Origin: Franconibacter helveticus LMG 23732
GTDB taxonomy: Bacteria > Pseudomonadota > Gammaproteobacteria > Enterobacterales > Enterobacteriaceae
Assembly (NCBI RefSeq): GCF_000463115.2
Contig: NZ_AWFX01000045.1
Coordinates: forward strand, 62,001 to 126,000
Reading direction: 5' to 3'
Length of the DNA: 64,000 nucleotides
Below, piece by piece: positions 56,881 through 64,000 of the stretch (within the stretch, counting starts at the first letter, position 1; each line of letters begins with the position of its first letter). The notes beneath the pieces were generated by a model. It was not told the origin of the DNA. It searched no databases and worked only from the letters and a program-made list of their open reading frames with translations. Made by a program: the position numbers and the translations under genes.

Positions 56881-57585
56881 ATGAAAACTCGTTTACCGCT
56901 TATCCTGCTGCTGAATGCCGCGGGCGTAGCGCTATTTCTTTCCTGGTTCCTGCCAGCTAACCATGGTTTCTGGTACGCCATTGATACGGGCGTCTTTTCA
57001 TTTTTCAACCAGCAGCTGGCGGTGAACCGACCGTTCTTATGGTTCGTGGCTATTACGAATAATCGGGCGTTCGATGGCTGCTCATTGCTGGCGATGGGCG
57101 CGCTTATGCTTTGGCACTGGCGCCGCGGCCTGCCTGCTGAACGTCGCCGCATCGTGCTGATGGGCCTGGTCATGTTGCTGGTGGCCGTGGTGCTTAACCA
57201 GCTCGGCCAGAAACTTTTACCGGTTACGCGCCCCAGCCCGACGCTGACCTTTACCGGCATAAACCGCGTCAGCGAACTCTTGTCTATTTCAACCAAGGAT
57301 GCGTCCAAAGACAGTTTTCCTGGCGATCATGGCATGATGCTGCTTATTTTCGCAGGGTTTATGTGGCGATATTTTGGTCAAAAAGCATTCGCCATCGCTT
57401 TAATTATATTTGCGGTTTTTGCTTTGCCGCGCATGATGATTGGCGCGCACTGGTTTACCGATATATTTGTAGGTTCACTTTGTGTTGTGCTGGTGGGGCT
57501 GCCCTGGTGTCTGTTAACCCCTCTTACGGATAAGGTTATTGACGCATTTGATCGCACCCTTCCCGGTAAAAAACAAACAATTTAA
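56881..57585 (+). CDS. lpxT: Lipid A 1-diphosphate synthase LpxT
   Basis: An inner membrane PAP2 enzyme that moves the distal phosphate of undecaprenyl pyrophosphate to lipid A in the periplasm. The 234 residues (237 in E. coli) have six membrane segments. The three phosphatase motifs are KLLPVTRPSPT, DSFPGDHGMM and PRMMIGAHWFTD, with the catalytic His residues. The ATG at 56881 aligns with the E. coli start; a GTG four codons upstream is also in frame, and neither has a strong ribosome site. A G-C hairpin follows. Confidence 0.93.
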   Translation: MKTRLPLILLLNAAGVALFLSWFLPANHGFWYAIDTGVFSFFNQQLAVNRPFLWFVAITNNRAFDGCSLLAMGALMLWHWRRGLPAERRRIVLMGLVMLLVAVVLNQLGQKLLPVTRPSPTLTFTGINRVSELLSISTKDASKDSFPGDHGMMLLIFAGFMWRYFGQKAFAIALIIFAVFALPRMMIGAHWFTDIFVGSLCVVLVGLPWCLLTPLTDKVIDAFDRTLPGKKQTI

Positions 57586-58011
57586 TAACATTTAATTAAA
57601 ATTATTATAAGCATTGTCATCAGGGATCGTTTTCGATCCCTGATTGTTTCAGCAGCGTTAATTTCAGTTAAATATCATTACCACGCTGACTATTATTTAA
57701 TAATCTGATGATCAGGCTGTTTTTAGCGCTTTTCTGCCCTCTGTTACACAACTACACACTTTCCTTTTTTCACATCACAATTTCTTATAAAAAAAGCGAT
57801 AAAACCACTCGCCAGACAGGGTTTGATCGGGTAATCTCGGTCTCGTTTTGCTTTCAAGGCTGCATTCGCGGCGCTGAAAATAAAAATGTGCGTTTCTGCA
57901 CAATTTCGATCAATCGGAATTGTCTCATCACGCATGGGTAATTAGTCTCGTCACGTTTGGCATTTTTATAACGATATTTATCGTTAAGGACATCAAGGGA
58001 AAATAATTAAT
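57586..58011. other. 426-base lpxT-mepS spacer with hairpin
   Basis: A 10-bp-plus hairpin (atcagggatcg / cgatccctgat, 57619-57643) lies 34 bases after lpxT and is a likely terminator with a weak T tail. The rest is AT-rich and should hold the mepS promoter and a long leader. It includes a small stem (tgtgc / gcaca, 57887-57902). A 77-codon frame at 57708-57941 lacks a ribosome site and resembles no protein I know; I do not call it. Confidence 0.6.
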
Positions 58012-58581
58012 ATGGTCAAATCTCAGCCGATTTTGAGATATTTTCTGCGGCTCGTACCCGCAGTCGCAGTTGCGGTACTGCTGTCCGCCTGTAGCTCAAC
58101 CAACACCGCAAAGAATATGCATTCTGAGACGCATGCAGTCGGTAATAAAGATGGCTTTTTACTGCAAGCCTCTCAGGATGAATTTGAAAACATGGTCCGC
58201 AATCTCGACGTTAAGTCGCGCCTTATGGATCAGTATGCCAGCTGGAAAGGCGTCCGTTACCGTCTGGGCGGCAGCACCAAAAGCGGCATCGATTGTTCCG
58301 GTTTCGTACAACGTACTTTTCGCGAACAGTTTGGCTTAGAACTTCCGCGTTCTACCTATGAACAGCAGGAAATGGGTAAAAGCGTCGACCGCACGAAGCT
58401 TCGTACCGGCGATCTTGTACTCTTCCGCGCTGGCTCTACCGGCCGCCACGTAGGTATTTATATCGGTAATAACCAGTTCGTACACGCCTCCACCAGCAGC
58501 GGCGTCATGATCTCCAGCATGGACGAGCCTTACTGGAAAAAGCGCTATAACGAAGCGCGCCGGGTATTAAGCCGCAGTTAA
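58012..58581 (+). CDS. mepS: Murein DD-endopeptidase MepS (Spr)
   Basis: An outer membrane lipoprotein that cuts D-Ala-mDAP cross-links so that new peptidoglycan can be inserted; in E. coli its level is set by NlpI-Prc proteolysis. The 189 residues include a signal with lipobox LSAC (Cys27) and an NlpC/P60 domain. Catalytic Cys95 is in GIDCSGFVQ, with His146 in GRHVGIYIG and His158 in FVHAS. The length and residues match E. coli. A strong terminator follows. Confidence 0.97.
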   Translation: MVKSQPILRYFLRLVPAVAVAVLLSACSSTNTAKNMHSETHAVGNKDGFLLQASQDEFENMVRNLDVKSRLMDQYASWKGVRYRLGGSTKSGIDCSGFVQRTFREQFGLELPRSTYEQQEMGKSVDRTKLRTGDLVLFRAGSTGRHVGIYIGNNQFVHASTSSGVMISSMDEPYWKKRYNEARRVLSRS

Positions 58582-58615
58582 CATTGTCCCCCTTGATGAC
58601 AAACGTTGACGAACA

Positions 58616-58649
58616 ATAAAAAAACGCTGCTCCGGCAGCGTTTTTTTAT
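58616..58649 (+). terminator. mepS terminator
   Basis: aaaaaaacgctgc / gcagcgttttttt around tccg, a very strong intrinsic terminator 35 bases after mepS. Confidence 0.95.
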
Positions 58650-58746
58650 TATCTGCGCCTGTGTAAAATTATCGCCAGCCGCTTTTCCGGCTACGTCAGC
58701 AGCACTACGCCAAACGCCAGCCTCGTCTATACGGGAGCCCGACCGA

Positions 58747-60309
58747 ATGCCGTTAACCCATTTTTCTTCCAGGCTGTCGACGCCCAAAAAAATCGTGGCG
58801 AAAAGCGTTACCGTCGGCTTGCTTATCGCCCTGCTGGCGGGCGGTTTCTATACCCTCTATCTTCACCACAAGCGCGAACAAGCCTGGACGCTGCTGGCAA
58901 AAGATATCCAGCATTATCTCTCGCACTATTTTCACGAGCTGAAAACCACGGCGGATGCTTTACAGCCGCTGACGTTCGCCGATTGTTCAATGGTTTCTTC
59001 CGAGCTGACTTCCCGCGCCGCTTTTAACGTCAACGTACGGGCGTTTTTACTGATTCAGGATGACACTGCTTACTGTTCTTCAGCCATCGGCGCTATACGT
59101 CTGCCGCTAACAGAGCTAATGACGTCGATTGATCCTGACAAACCTGTCGACATGAATATCATCGAAGGCACGCCCATGGTGCCCGGCAAACCCGCTATCG
59201 CCATGTGGTTTCGTAACCCGGCGGATAACAGCCGCGGCATCTTCACCATTTTGAATGTTAATCTCACGCCTTATCTGCTCTTTACCGCTCGCCAGAGAGA
59301 TATTACCGGGATTGCGCTGGTGGTGGGCAACGAGGCGCTGACAACATTTGAAACCGGTATCCTGCACACCGGAGATCTGCCCGGGAAGCCTTTACGCGCC
59401 GCCAGTATCGCCGGTTATCCTATGCAGATTTATCTCTACGGCAACGTCTGGCCAGTAGAAGATATCCAGCTTTCGGTGCTGACTGGCATCCTGAGCGGCC
59501 TGCTGGGCGGGGTGCTGACCGGCTATTTGCTCTACTCCCGCTCCCGTTCAGGTAAAGAAATTTTAACCGGCATAAAACGCAACCAGTTCTTTGTGATGTA
59601 CCAGCCGGTTGTTGAATCTGGCGAACTGCGCATGACGGGCGTGGAGGCCCTGATGCGCTGGGAACACCCCGAAGCGGGGATGATCCCGCCCGATGCGTTT
59701 ATCAGTTTTGCCGAAGCGCAGCAGCTTATCGTGCCGCTGACGCGCCACCTGTTTAAGCTCATCGCCGCCGATGCGCCGCAGTTGCAAAAAGTGTTGCCGC
59801 CCGGCGCCAAGCTTGGCGTAAACATCGCCCCGGGCCATTTGCACTCCGCCAGCTTTAAAGAGGATATTCGTCATTTCGCCGCCTCTTTGCCGCCCAACTA
59901 TTTTCACATCGTATTTGAAATCACCGAGCGCGATATGATTCAGGAGAAAGAGGCGCTGGGCCTGTTTCAGTGGCTGCATGATGAAGGGTTTGAAATTGCG
60001 GTGGATGATTTTGGCACCGGCCACAGTGCGTTAATTTACCTTGAGCGTTTCAAACTGGACTATTTGAAAATCGATCGCGGTTTTGTTAACGCCATCGGCA
60101 CCGAGACGCTCACCTCACCCGTGCTGGATGCCGTAATCACGCTTGCGAAGCGGCTTAATATGGACACGGTCGCCGAAGGGGTAGAAACGGCGGAACAGGC
60201 GAAATGGCTGCGCGAACAGGGCGTAACCTATTTACAGGGATATTATTTTAGCCGCCCGCTGCGCCTGGCGCAGCTTAGCCAGGCTTCGGCAATCCCGGAA
60301 AACGATTAG
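58747..60309 (+). CDS. pdeN: Cyclic-di-GMP phosphodiesterase PdeN (Rtn)
   Basis: Membrane EAL-domain enzyme that breaks down c-di-GMP. The 520-residue product has TM1 (about 19-38), then a periplasmic CSS domain (about 40-240) with FADCSM (Cys80) and YCSS (Cys110). In this family, disulfide formation at CSS motifs regulates activity. TM2 spans about 243-263, followed by the cytoplasmic EAL domain from about 275. EALMRW (300-305), NIAPGHLHS, EITERDM and DDFGTGHSALIYL are intact, so it should be active. The ATG at 58747 has a GGGAG site; the frame upstream is ignored. Confidence 0.94.
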   Translation: MPLTHFSSRLSTPKKIVAKSVTVGLLIALLAGGFYTLYLHHKREQAWTLLAKDIQHYLSHYFHELKTTADALQPLTFADCSMVSSELTSRAAFNVNVRAFLLIQDDTAYCSSAIGAIRLPLTELMTSIDPDKPVDMNIIEGTPMVPGKPAIAMWFRNPADNSRGIFTILNVNLTPYLLFTARQRDITGIALVVGNEALTTFETGILHTGDLPGKPLRAASIAGYPMQIYLYGNVWPVEDIQLSVLTGILSGLLGGVLTGYLLYSRSRSGKEILTGIKRNQFFVMYQPVVESGELRMTGVEALMRWEHPEAGMIPPDAFISFAEAQQLIVPLTRHLFKLIAADAPQLQKVLPPGAKLGVNIAPGHLHSASFKEDIRHFAASLPPNYFHIVFEITERDMIQEKEALGLFQWLHDEGFEIAVDDFGTGHSALIYLERFKLDYLKIDRGFVNAIGTETLTSPVLDAVITLAKRLNMDTVAEGVETAEQAKWLREQGVTYLQGYYFSRPLRLAQLSQASAIPEND

Positions 60310-60340
60310 TCGCTCAACGGTTTCCCTCATCGCGTCCCTC

Positions 60341-60406
60341 CCTTATTATGCTCAAACCCTCCGCCAGTAGAGCAAGACCGGCACTGGCGATAATAAGGAC
60401 TTTTTA
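60341..60406 (+). terminator. Large dyad between pdeN and yejA
   Basis: An outer 9-bp stem (ccttattat / ataataagg, 60341-60349 and 60390-60398) and an inner 7-bp stem (cgccagt / actggcg, 60362-60368 and 60383-60389) share a continuous right arm, with a 12-base bulge on the left. ACTTTTT follows. It may end pdeN or act as a structured leader of yejA, whose start is 12 bases beyond the T run. Confidence 0.55.
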
Positions 60407-60418
60407 ACAGGCTATCTC

Positions 60419-62224
60419 ATGTTTGCACGCGCGCTTGTAGTACTGCTGATCCTGTTTGGTGCGGCTTGTCATGCCGAACAAATCAATGAGAGCTACTCTC
60501 TGGCTGTTCTGGGAGAGCCTAAGTACGCCGTCAATTTCACCCATTTCGACTACGTTAACCCGGCTGCGCCAAAAGGCGGCAGCGTGACGCTTTCGGCTAT
60601 CGGCACATTTGATAACTTTAACCGCTACGCCCTGCGCGGCAACGCCGCCGTGCGTACGGAGTCGCTTTACGACCCGCTGTTTACTACGTCAGATGACGAG
60701 CCGGGCAGTTATTATCCGCTGGTGGGAGAAATGGTGCGCTACCCGCAAGACTTCTCATGGGCGGAGGTAGAGATTAACCCGCGCGCGCGGTTTCATGACG
60801 GCACCCCCATTACGGCTGACGATGTCGCTTTTACCTTTCATAAATTCATGACGGAAGGGGTGCCGCAGTTTCGTCTTTATTACAAAGGGGCGACGGTGAA
60901 AGCCATCGCGCCGCTGACGGTGCGTATCGAACTGGCGAAACCAGGCAAAGAAGATATGCTGGGCCTGCTTTCGCTGCCGGTTATGCCCAAAAAATTCTGG
61001 AAAGATCACAAGCTCAGCGACCCGCTCGCCCGTCCGCCGCTGGCCAGCGGCCCGTATCGCCTTACCGATTTTCGCATGGGCCAGTACGTGGTCTATTCAC
61101 GCGTTAAAGATTACTGGGCGGCGGACCTGCCGGTTAACCGCGGCCGCTGGAACTTCGACACGCTGCGCTATGACTACTATCTGGATGACAACGTCGCTTT
61201 TGAAGCGTTTAAAGCAGGCGCGTTCGATTTTCGTCCTGAAACCAGCCCCAAAAACTGGGCGACGCGCTATACCGGCAAGAACTTCGACAGCCATTACATT
61301 GTGAAAGAAGAGCAAAAGAACGAAGCGGCGCAGGATGCGCGCTGGCTGGCGTTTAATATTCAGCGCCCGATGTTCGCCGACCGCCGGGTGCGCGAAGCCA
61401 TCACGCTCGCCTTTGATTTCGAATGGATGAACAAGGCGCTGTTTTACGGCGCTTACAGCCGCCCCGTCAGCTATTTTCAAAATACCGAATACGCAGCCCG
61501 CAATTATCCGGACGCCGCCGAACTTACCCTGCTCGCGCCGCTGAAAAGCGAAGTGCCGCCCGAGGTCTTTACTTCCATTTACCAGCCGCCGGTTTCTCGT
61601 GGCGACGGGTTTGAACGCGACCACCTGCTTGAAGCCCTTGAGCTGTTAAAAGCCGCTGGCTGGACATTAAAAAATCAAAAACTGGTTAATGAAAAAACCG
61701 GCCAGCCTTTTACGTTCGAATTGTTGCTTTCGGCTGCGGGCAATAACCAGTGGGTGCTTCCTTTCCAGCACAACCTTGCACGGCTTGGCATTACCATGTC
61801 CATTCGGCAGGTTGATAACTCACAAATGACCAACCGCCTGCGCAAGCGGGATTACGATATGATCCCGACGCTGTATCGCGCTATGCCCTGGCCAGGCGGC
61901 GACTTGCAGATCTCCTGGGCTTCGGCATACATTGATTCCACTTATAATTCCCCCGGTGTGCAAAACCCGGCGGTGGATAAACTTATCGCGCAGATACTGG
62001 AAAACCAGGGCAATAAAGAGAAACTCCTGCCGCTGGGCCGCGCGTTGGACAGAGTGCTGACCTGGAACTATTACATGCTGCCGATGTGGTACACCTCCTC
62101 AGACCGTTTCGCCCGCTGGGATAAATTCTCCCGTCCCGGCATTCACCCTGTTTATTCACTGGGTTTCGACACCTGGTGGTATGACGTTAATAAAGCGGCG
62201 AAGCTGCCTGCGGCGCGGCGCTGA
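60419..62224 (+). CDS. yejA: Periplasmic peptide-binding protein YejA
   Basis: Solute-binding protein of the YejABEF peptide importer, which takes up microcin C in E. coli and supports resistance to antimicrobial peptides in other bacteria. The 601 residues (604 in E. coli) have a signal peptide ([19 protein letters not shown]) and the SBP family 5 fold. Blocks such as [42 protein letters not shown] and [30 protein letters not shown] are present. It is the first gene of yejABEF, nine bases from yejB. Confidence 0.95.
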   Translation: MFARALVVLLILFGAACHAEQINESYSLAVLGEPKYAVNFTHFDYVNPAAPKGGSVTLSAIGTFDNFNRYALRGNAAVRTESLYDPLFTTSDDEPGSYYPLVGEMVRYPQDFSWAEVEINPRARFHDGTPITADDVAFTFHKFMTEGVPQFRLYYKGATVKAIAPLTVRIELAKPGKEDMLGLLSLPVMPKKFWKDHKLSDPLARPPLASGPYRLTDFRMGQYVVYSRVKDYWAADLPVNRGRWNFDTLRYDYYLDDNVAFEAFKAGAFDFRPETSPKNWATRYTGKNFDSHYIVKEEQKNEAAQDARWLAFNIQRPMFADRRVREAITLAFDFEWMNKALFYGAYSRPVSYFQNTEYAARNYPDAAELTLLAPLKSEVPPEVFTSIYQPPVSRGDGFERDHLLEALELLKAAGWTLKNQKLVNEKTGQPFTFELLLSAAGNNQWVLPFQHNLARLGITMSIRQVDNSQMTNRLRKRDYDMIPTLYRAMPWPGGDLQISWASAYIDSTYNSPGVQNPAVDKLIAQILENQGNKEKLLPLGRALDRVLTWNYYMLPMWYTSSDRFARWDKFSRPGIHPVYSLGFDTWWYDVNKAAKLPAARR

Positions 62225-62232
62225 GGAACGAC

Positions 62233-63330
62233 ATGGGCGCTTACCTTATCCGTCGTTTGCTGCTGATCATCCCAACCCTCTGGGCCATCATTACGCTGAA
62301 CTTTTTTATTGTGCAGATAGCCCCTGGCGGACCGGTCGACCAGGCCATCGCGGCCATTCAGTTCGGTCACGGCAGCGGCGTGCCGGGCGTCAGCGCCGAA
62401 GGAGCAAGCACCTCGCATGCGAGAGCGGGTGTGAGCACGCCAGGGGAGAGCCAGTATCGCGGCGCGCGTGGGCTGGACCCGGAAGTGATAGCCGAGATAA
62501 CCCACCGCTACGGTTTTGATAAACCCCTGCATGAACGTTATTTCACCATGCTGGGCGACTACCTGCGTTTCGACTTCGGCGATAGCCTGTTCAGAAGCGC
62601 CTCTGTAGTGCAGCTGATTGGCGACAGCCTGCCGGTCTCGATAACGCTTGGGCTGTGGAGCACTTTAATTATCTATCTGGTTTCCATTCCGCTGGGCATT
62701 CGCAAAGCGGTGCATAACGGCAGCGGGTTCGATATCTGGAGCAGCGCATTTATCATTATTGGCTACGCGGTACCCGCTTTTTTATTCGCCATTCTGCTGA
62801 TTGTGCTCTTCGCCGGCGGCACCTGGTTTGATATTTTTCCGCTGCGCGGGCTGGTGTCGGCGAATTTCGATACGCTGCCCTGGTATAAAAAAATCACCGA
62901 TTACCTCTGGCATATCACCCTGCCCGTGCTGGCGACGGTGATTGGCGGCTTTGCGGCGCTGACCATGCTCACCAAAAACGCTTTTCTGGATGAGATCCGC
63001 AAGCAGTACGTTGTGACGGCCCGGGCGAAAGGGGTGGGCGAAAAGCAGATCCTCTGGAAACATATCTTTCGCAACGCCATGTTGCTGGTAATTGCAGGCT
63101 TTCCGGCTACGTTCATCAGCATGTTTTTTACCGGCTCGCTGCTGATTGAAGTGATGTTTTCGCTTAACGGCCTGGGGCTGCTCGGCTATGAAGCCACCGT
63201 CTCGCGCGACTACCCGGTGATGTTTGGCACGCTTTATATCTTCACGCTGATTGGCCTGCTGTTGAATATCCTGAGCGATATCACCTACACGCTGGTCGAC
63301 CCACGTATCGATTTTGAGGGACGCGGATGA
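62233..63330 (+). CDS. yejB: Peptide ABC transporter permease YejB
   Basis: First permease of YejABEF, 365 residues (364 in E. coli), with six membrane segments. A long periplasmic loop after TM1 (about 35-85, rich in Gly, Ala and Ser) is a feature of YejB. The permease loop is [28 protein letters not shown]. The ribosome site is GAGGAAC. The stop overlaps the yejE start as ATGA. Confidence 0.96.
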   Translation: MGAYLIRRLLLIIPTLWAIITLNFFIVQIAPGGPVDQAIAAIQFGHGSGVPGVSAEGASTSHARAGVSTPGESQYRGARGLDPEVIAEITHRYGFDKPLHERYFTMLGDYLRFDFGDSLFRSASVVQLIGDSLPVSITLGLWSTLIIYLVSIPLGIRKAVHNGSGFDIWSSAFIIIGYAVPAFLFAILLIVLFAGGTWFDIFPLRGLVSANFDTLPWYKKITDYLWHITLPVLATVIGGFAALTMLTKNAFLDEIRKQYVVTARAKGVGEKQILWKHIFRNAMLLVIAGFPATFISMFFTGSLLIEVMFSLNGLGLLGYEATVSRDYPVMFGTLYIFTLIGLLLNILSDITYTLVDPRIDFEGRG

Positions 63331-64000
63331 GTCGATTAAGCCCGGTTAACCAGGCCCGCTGGGCGCGGTTTCGCCGCAACCGCCGCGGTTATTGGTCATT
63401 ATGGATTTTTGCGGTGATTTTTATCCTGAGCCTCTTTTCCGAACTGCTTGCCAACGACAGACCGCTGGCGGTGCACTTTCAGGATCGCTGGTATTTTCCG
63501 GTTGTAAAAGATTACAGCGAAAGCGACTTCGGCGGCCCGCTCGCTACCCGCGCGGATTACCAGGATCCGTGGCTTCGCCAACAGCTTGAATCTGGCTGGA
63601 CGCTGTGGGCGCCCGTGCGCTTTGGCGCGAATGCGATTAACTATGCCACCGACGTTCCCTTCCCCTCCCCGCCTTCAGGGCAAAACTGGCTTGGCACCGA
63701 CGCCAACGGCGGCGACGTGCTGGCGCGTATTCTTTACGGCACGCGCATTTCGCTGCTGTTTGGTCTGATGCTGACGTTAACCTCAAGCGTTATCGGCGTG
63801 CTCGCGGGCGCGATACAGGGCTACTACGGCGGCAAGGTGGATTTATGGGGGCAGCGCTTTATTGAGGTCTGGTCCGGAATGCCGACGCTGTTTTTAATTA
63901 TCCTGCTTTCAAGCGTGGTGCAACCTGGCTTCTGGTGGCTGCTCGCTATCACCGTCATTTTTGGCTGGATGAGCCTGGTTGGCGTGGTGCGCGCCGAGTT
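63327..64000 (+). CDS. yejE: Peptide ABC transporter permease YejE (5' part)
   Basis: The gene starts at the ATG overlapping yejB and runs off the end; 224 codons of about 341 are visible. [26 protein letters not shown] is a typical N-terminus, followed by TM1 (about 27-43). A long periplasmic stretch holds [18 protein letters not shown], and [25 protein letters not shown] is the conserved DppC/OppC-type motif. The ATPase gene yejF would follow outside the window. Confidence 0.94.
   Translation, partial: MSRLSPVNQARWARFRRNRRGYWSLWIFAVIFILSLFSELLANDRPLAVHFQDRWYFPVVKDYSESDFGGPLATRADYQDPWLRQQLESGWTLWAPVRFGANAINYATDVPFPSPPSGQNWLGTDANGGDVLARILYGTRISLLFGLMLTLTSSVIGVLAGAIQGYYGGKVDLWGQRFIEVWSGMPTLFLIILLSSVVQPGFWWLLAITVIFGWMSLVGVVRAE

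Noticed and set aside
57708-57941. 77-codon frame between lpxT and mepS
   Set aside because: No ribosome site, AT-rich leader DNA and an unlikely composition; better explained as mepS upstream region.
62341-62480. Gly/Ala/Ser-rich insertion in YejB that looks foreign
   Set aside because: E. coli YejB has a loop of about the same length and character here, so it is a family feature.

Overview
This is a stretch of enterobacterial chromosome, GC-rich and densely packed, with no sign of a plasmid, phage, insertion sequence, CRISPR array, tRNA or rRNA gene. Gene order follows the Escherichia coli K-12 region from yegS to yejE (about 46-49 min), and most proteins have the same length as their E. 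coli counterparts to within a few residues. Several E. coli blocks are missing, and a few genes absent from that E. coli interval are present. This fits a relative of Cronobacter, Franconibacter, Siccibacter or Enterobacter; the genus cannot be fixed from the window alone.

Layout. 1-3720: end of yegS, class I aldolase fbaB, and the thiazole/HMP salvage operon thiM-thiD under a TPP riboswitch. 3997-5656: a lone rcnB and an unrecognised two-gene unit (exported protein plus lipoprotein). 5697-8635: yehS and the pyruvate-sensing two-component pair btsS-btsR. 8749-13594: a GNAT acetyltransferase, mrp, metG, mlrA and the small membrane protein gene yohO. 13572-17324: the OsmF-type osmoprotectant ABC transporter yehWXY-osmF. 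17508-25634: bglX, dld, a phosphinothricin-type acetyltransferase, pbpG, yohC, yohD, yohF. 26091-28150: yohP, then a divergent exported metallo-beta-lactamase-fold hydrolase and LysR regulator where E. coli has mdtQ. 28147-32259: dusC, yohJK, cdd, sanA. 32530-37471: mglBAC galactose transporter and its regulator galS. 37626-41682: yeiB, folE, an MFS transporter and yeiG. 41782-46398: lysP, yeiE, yeiH, nfo. 46452-50234: fruBKA fructose PTS operon. 50604-57585: setB, yeiW, efpL, uxuA, yeiQ, yeiR, lpxT. 58012-64000: mepS, pdeN, and yejABE running off the end.

How the genes work together. Sugar and carbon uptake dominates: galactose (mglBAC/galS with CRP and GalS sites), fructose (fruBKA with two Cra boxes), sugar efflux (setB), hexuronate breakdown (uxuA beside yeiQ with a UxuR-like operator) and nucleoside salvage (cdd with CRP and CytR sites). 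A second theme is the envelope: pbpG, mepS, lpxT, sanA, yohJK, rcnB and the new lipoprotein pair. Compared with E. coli, rcnRA, mdtQ, yeiS-preTA, cirA and the nucleoside/pseudouridine block between nfo and fruA are missing.

The most interesting items are the uxuA/yeiQ pair with its operator, the unrecognised envelope pair at 4515-5656, a terminator-like hairpin just ahead of dusC, large structured leaders before fbaB and yejA, and the metallo-hydrolase/LysR pair around a perfect 16-bp palindrome. I did not find a clearly new multi-gene system. All homology calls come from recalled family sequences, not from a search.
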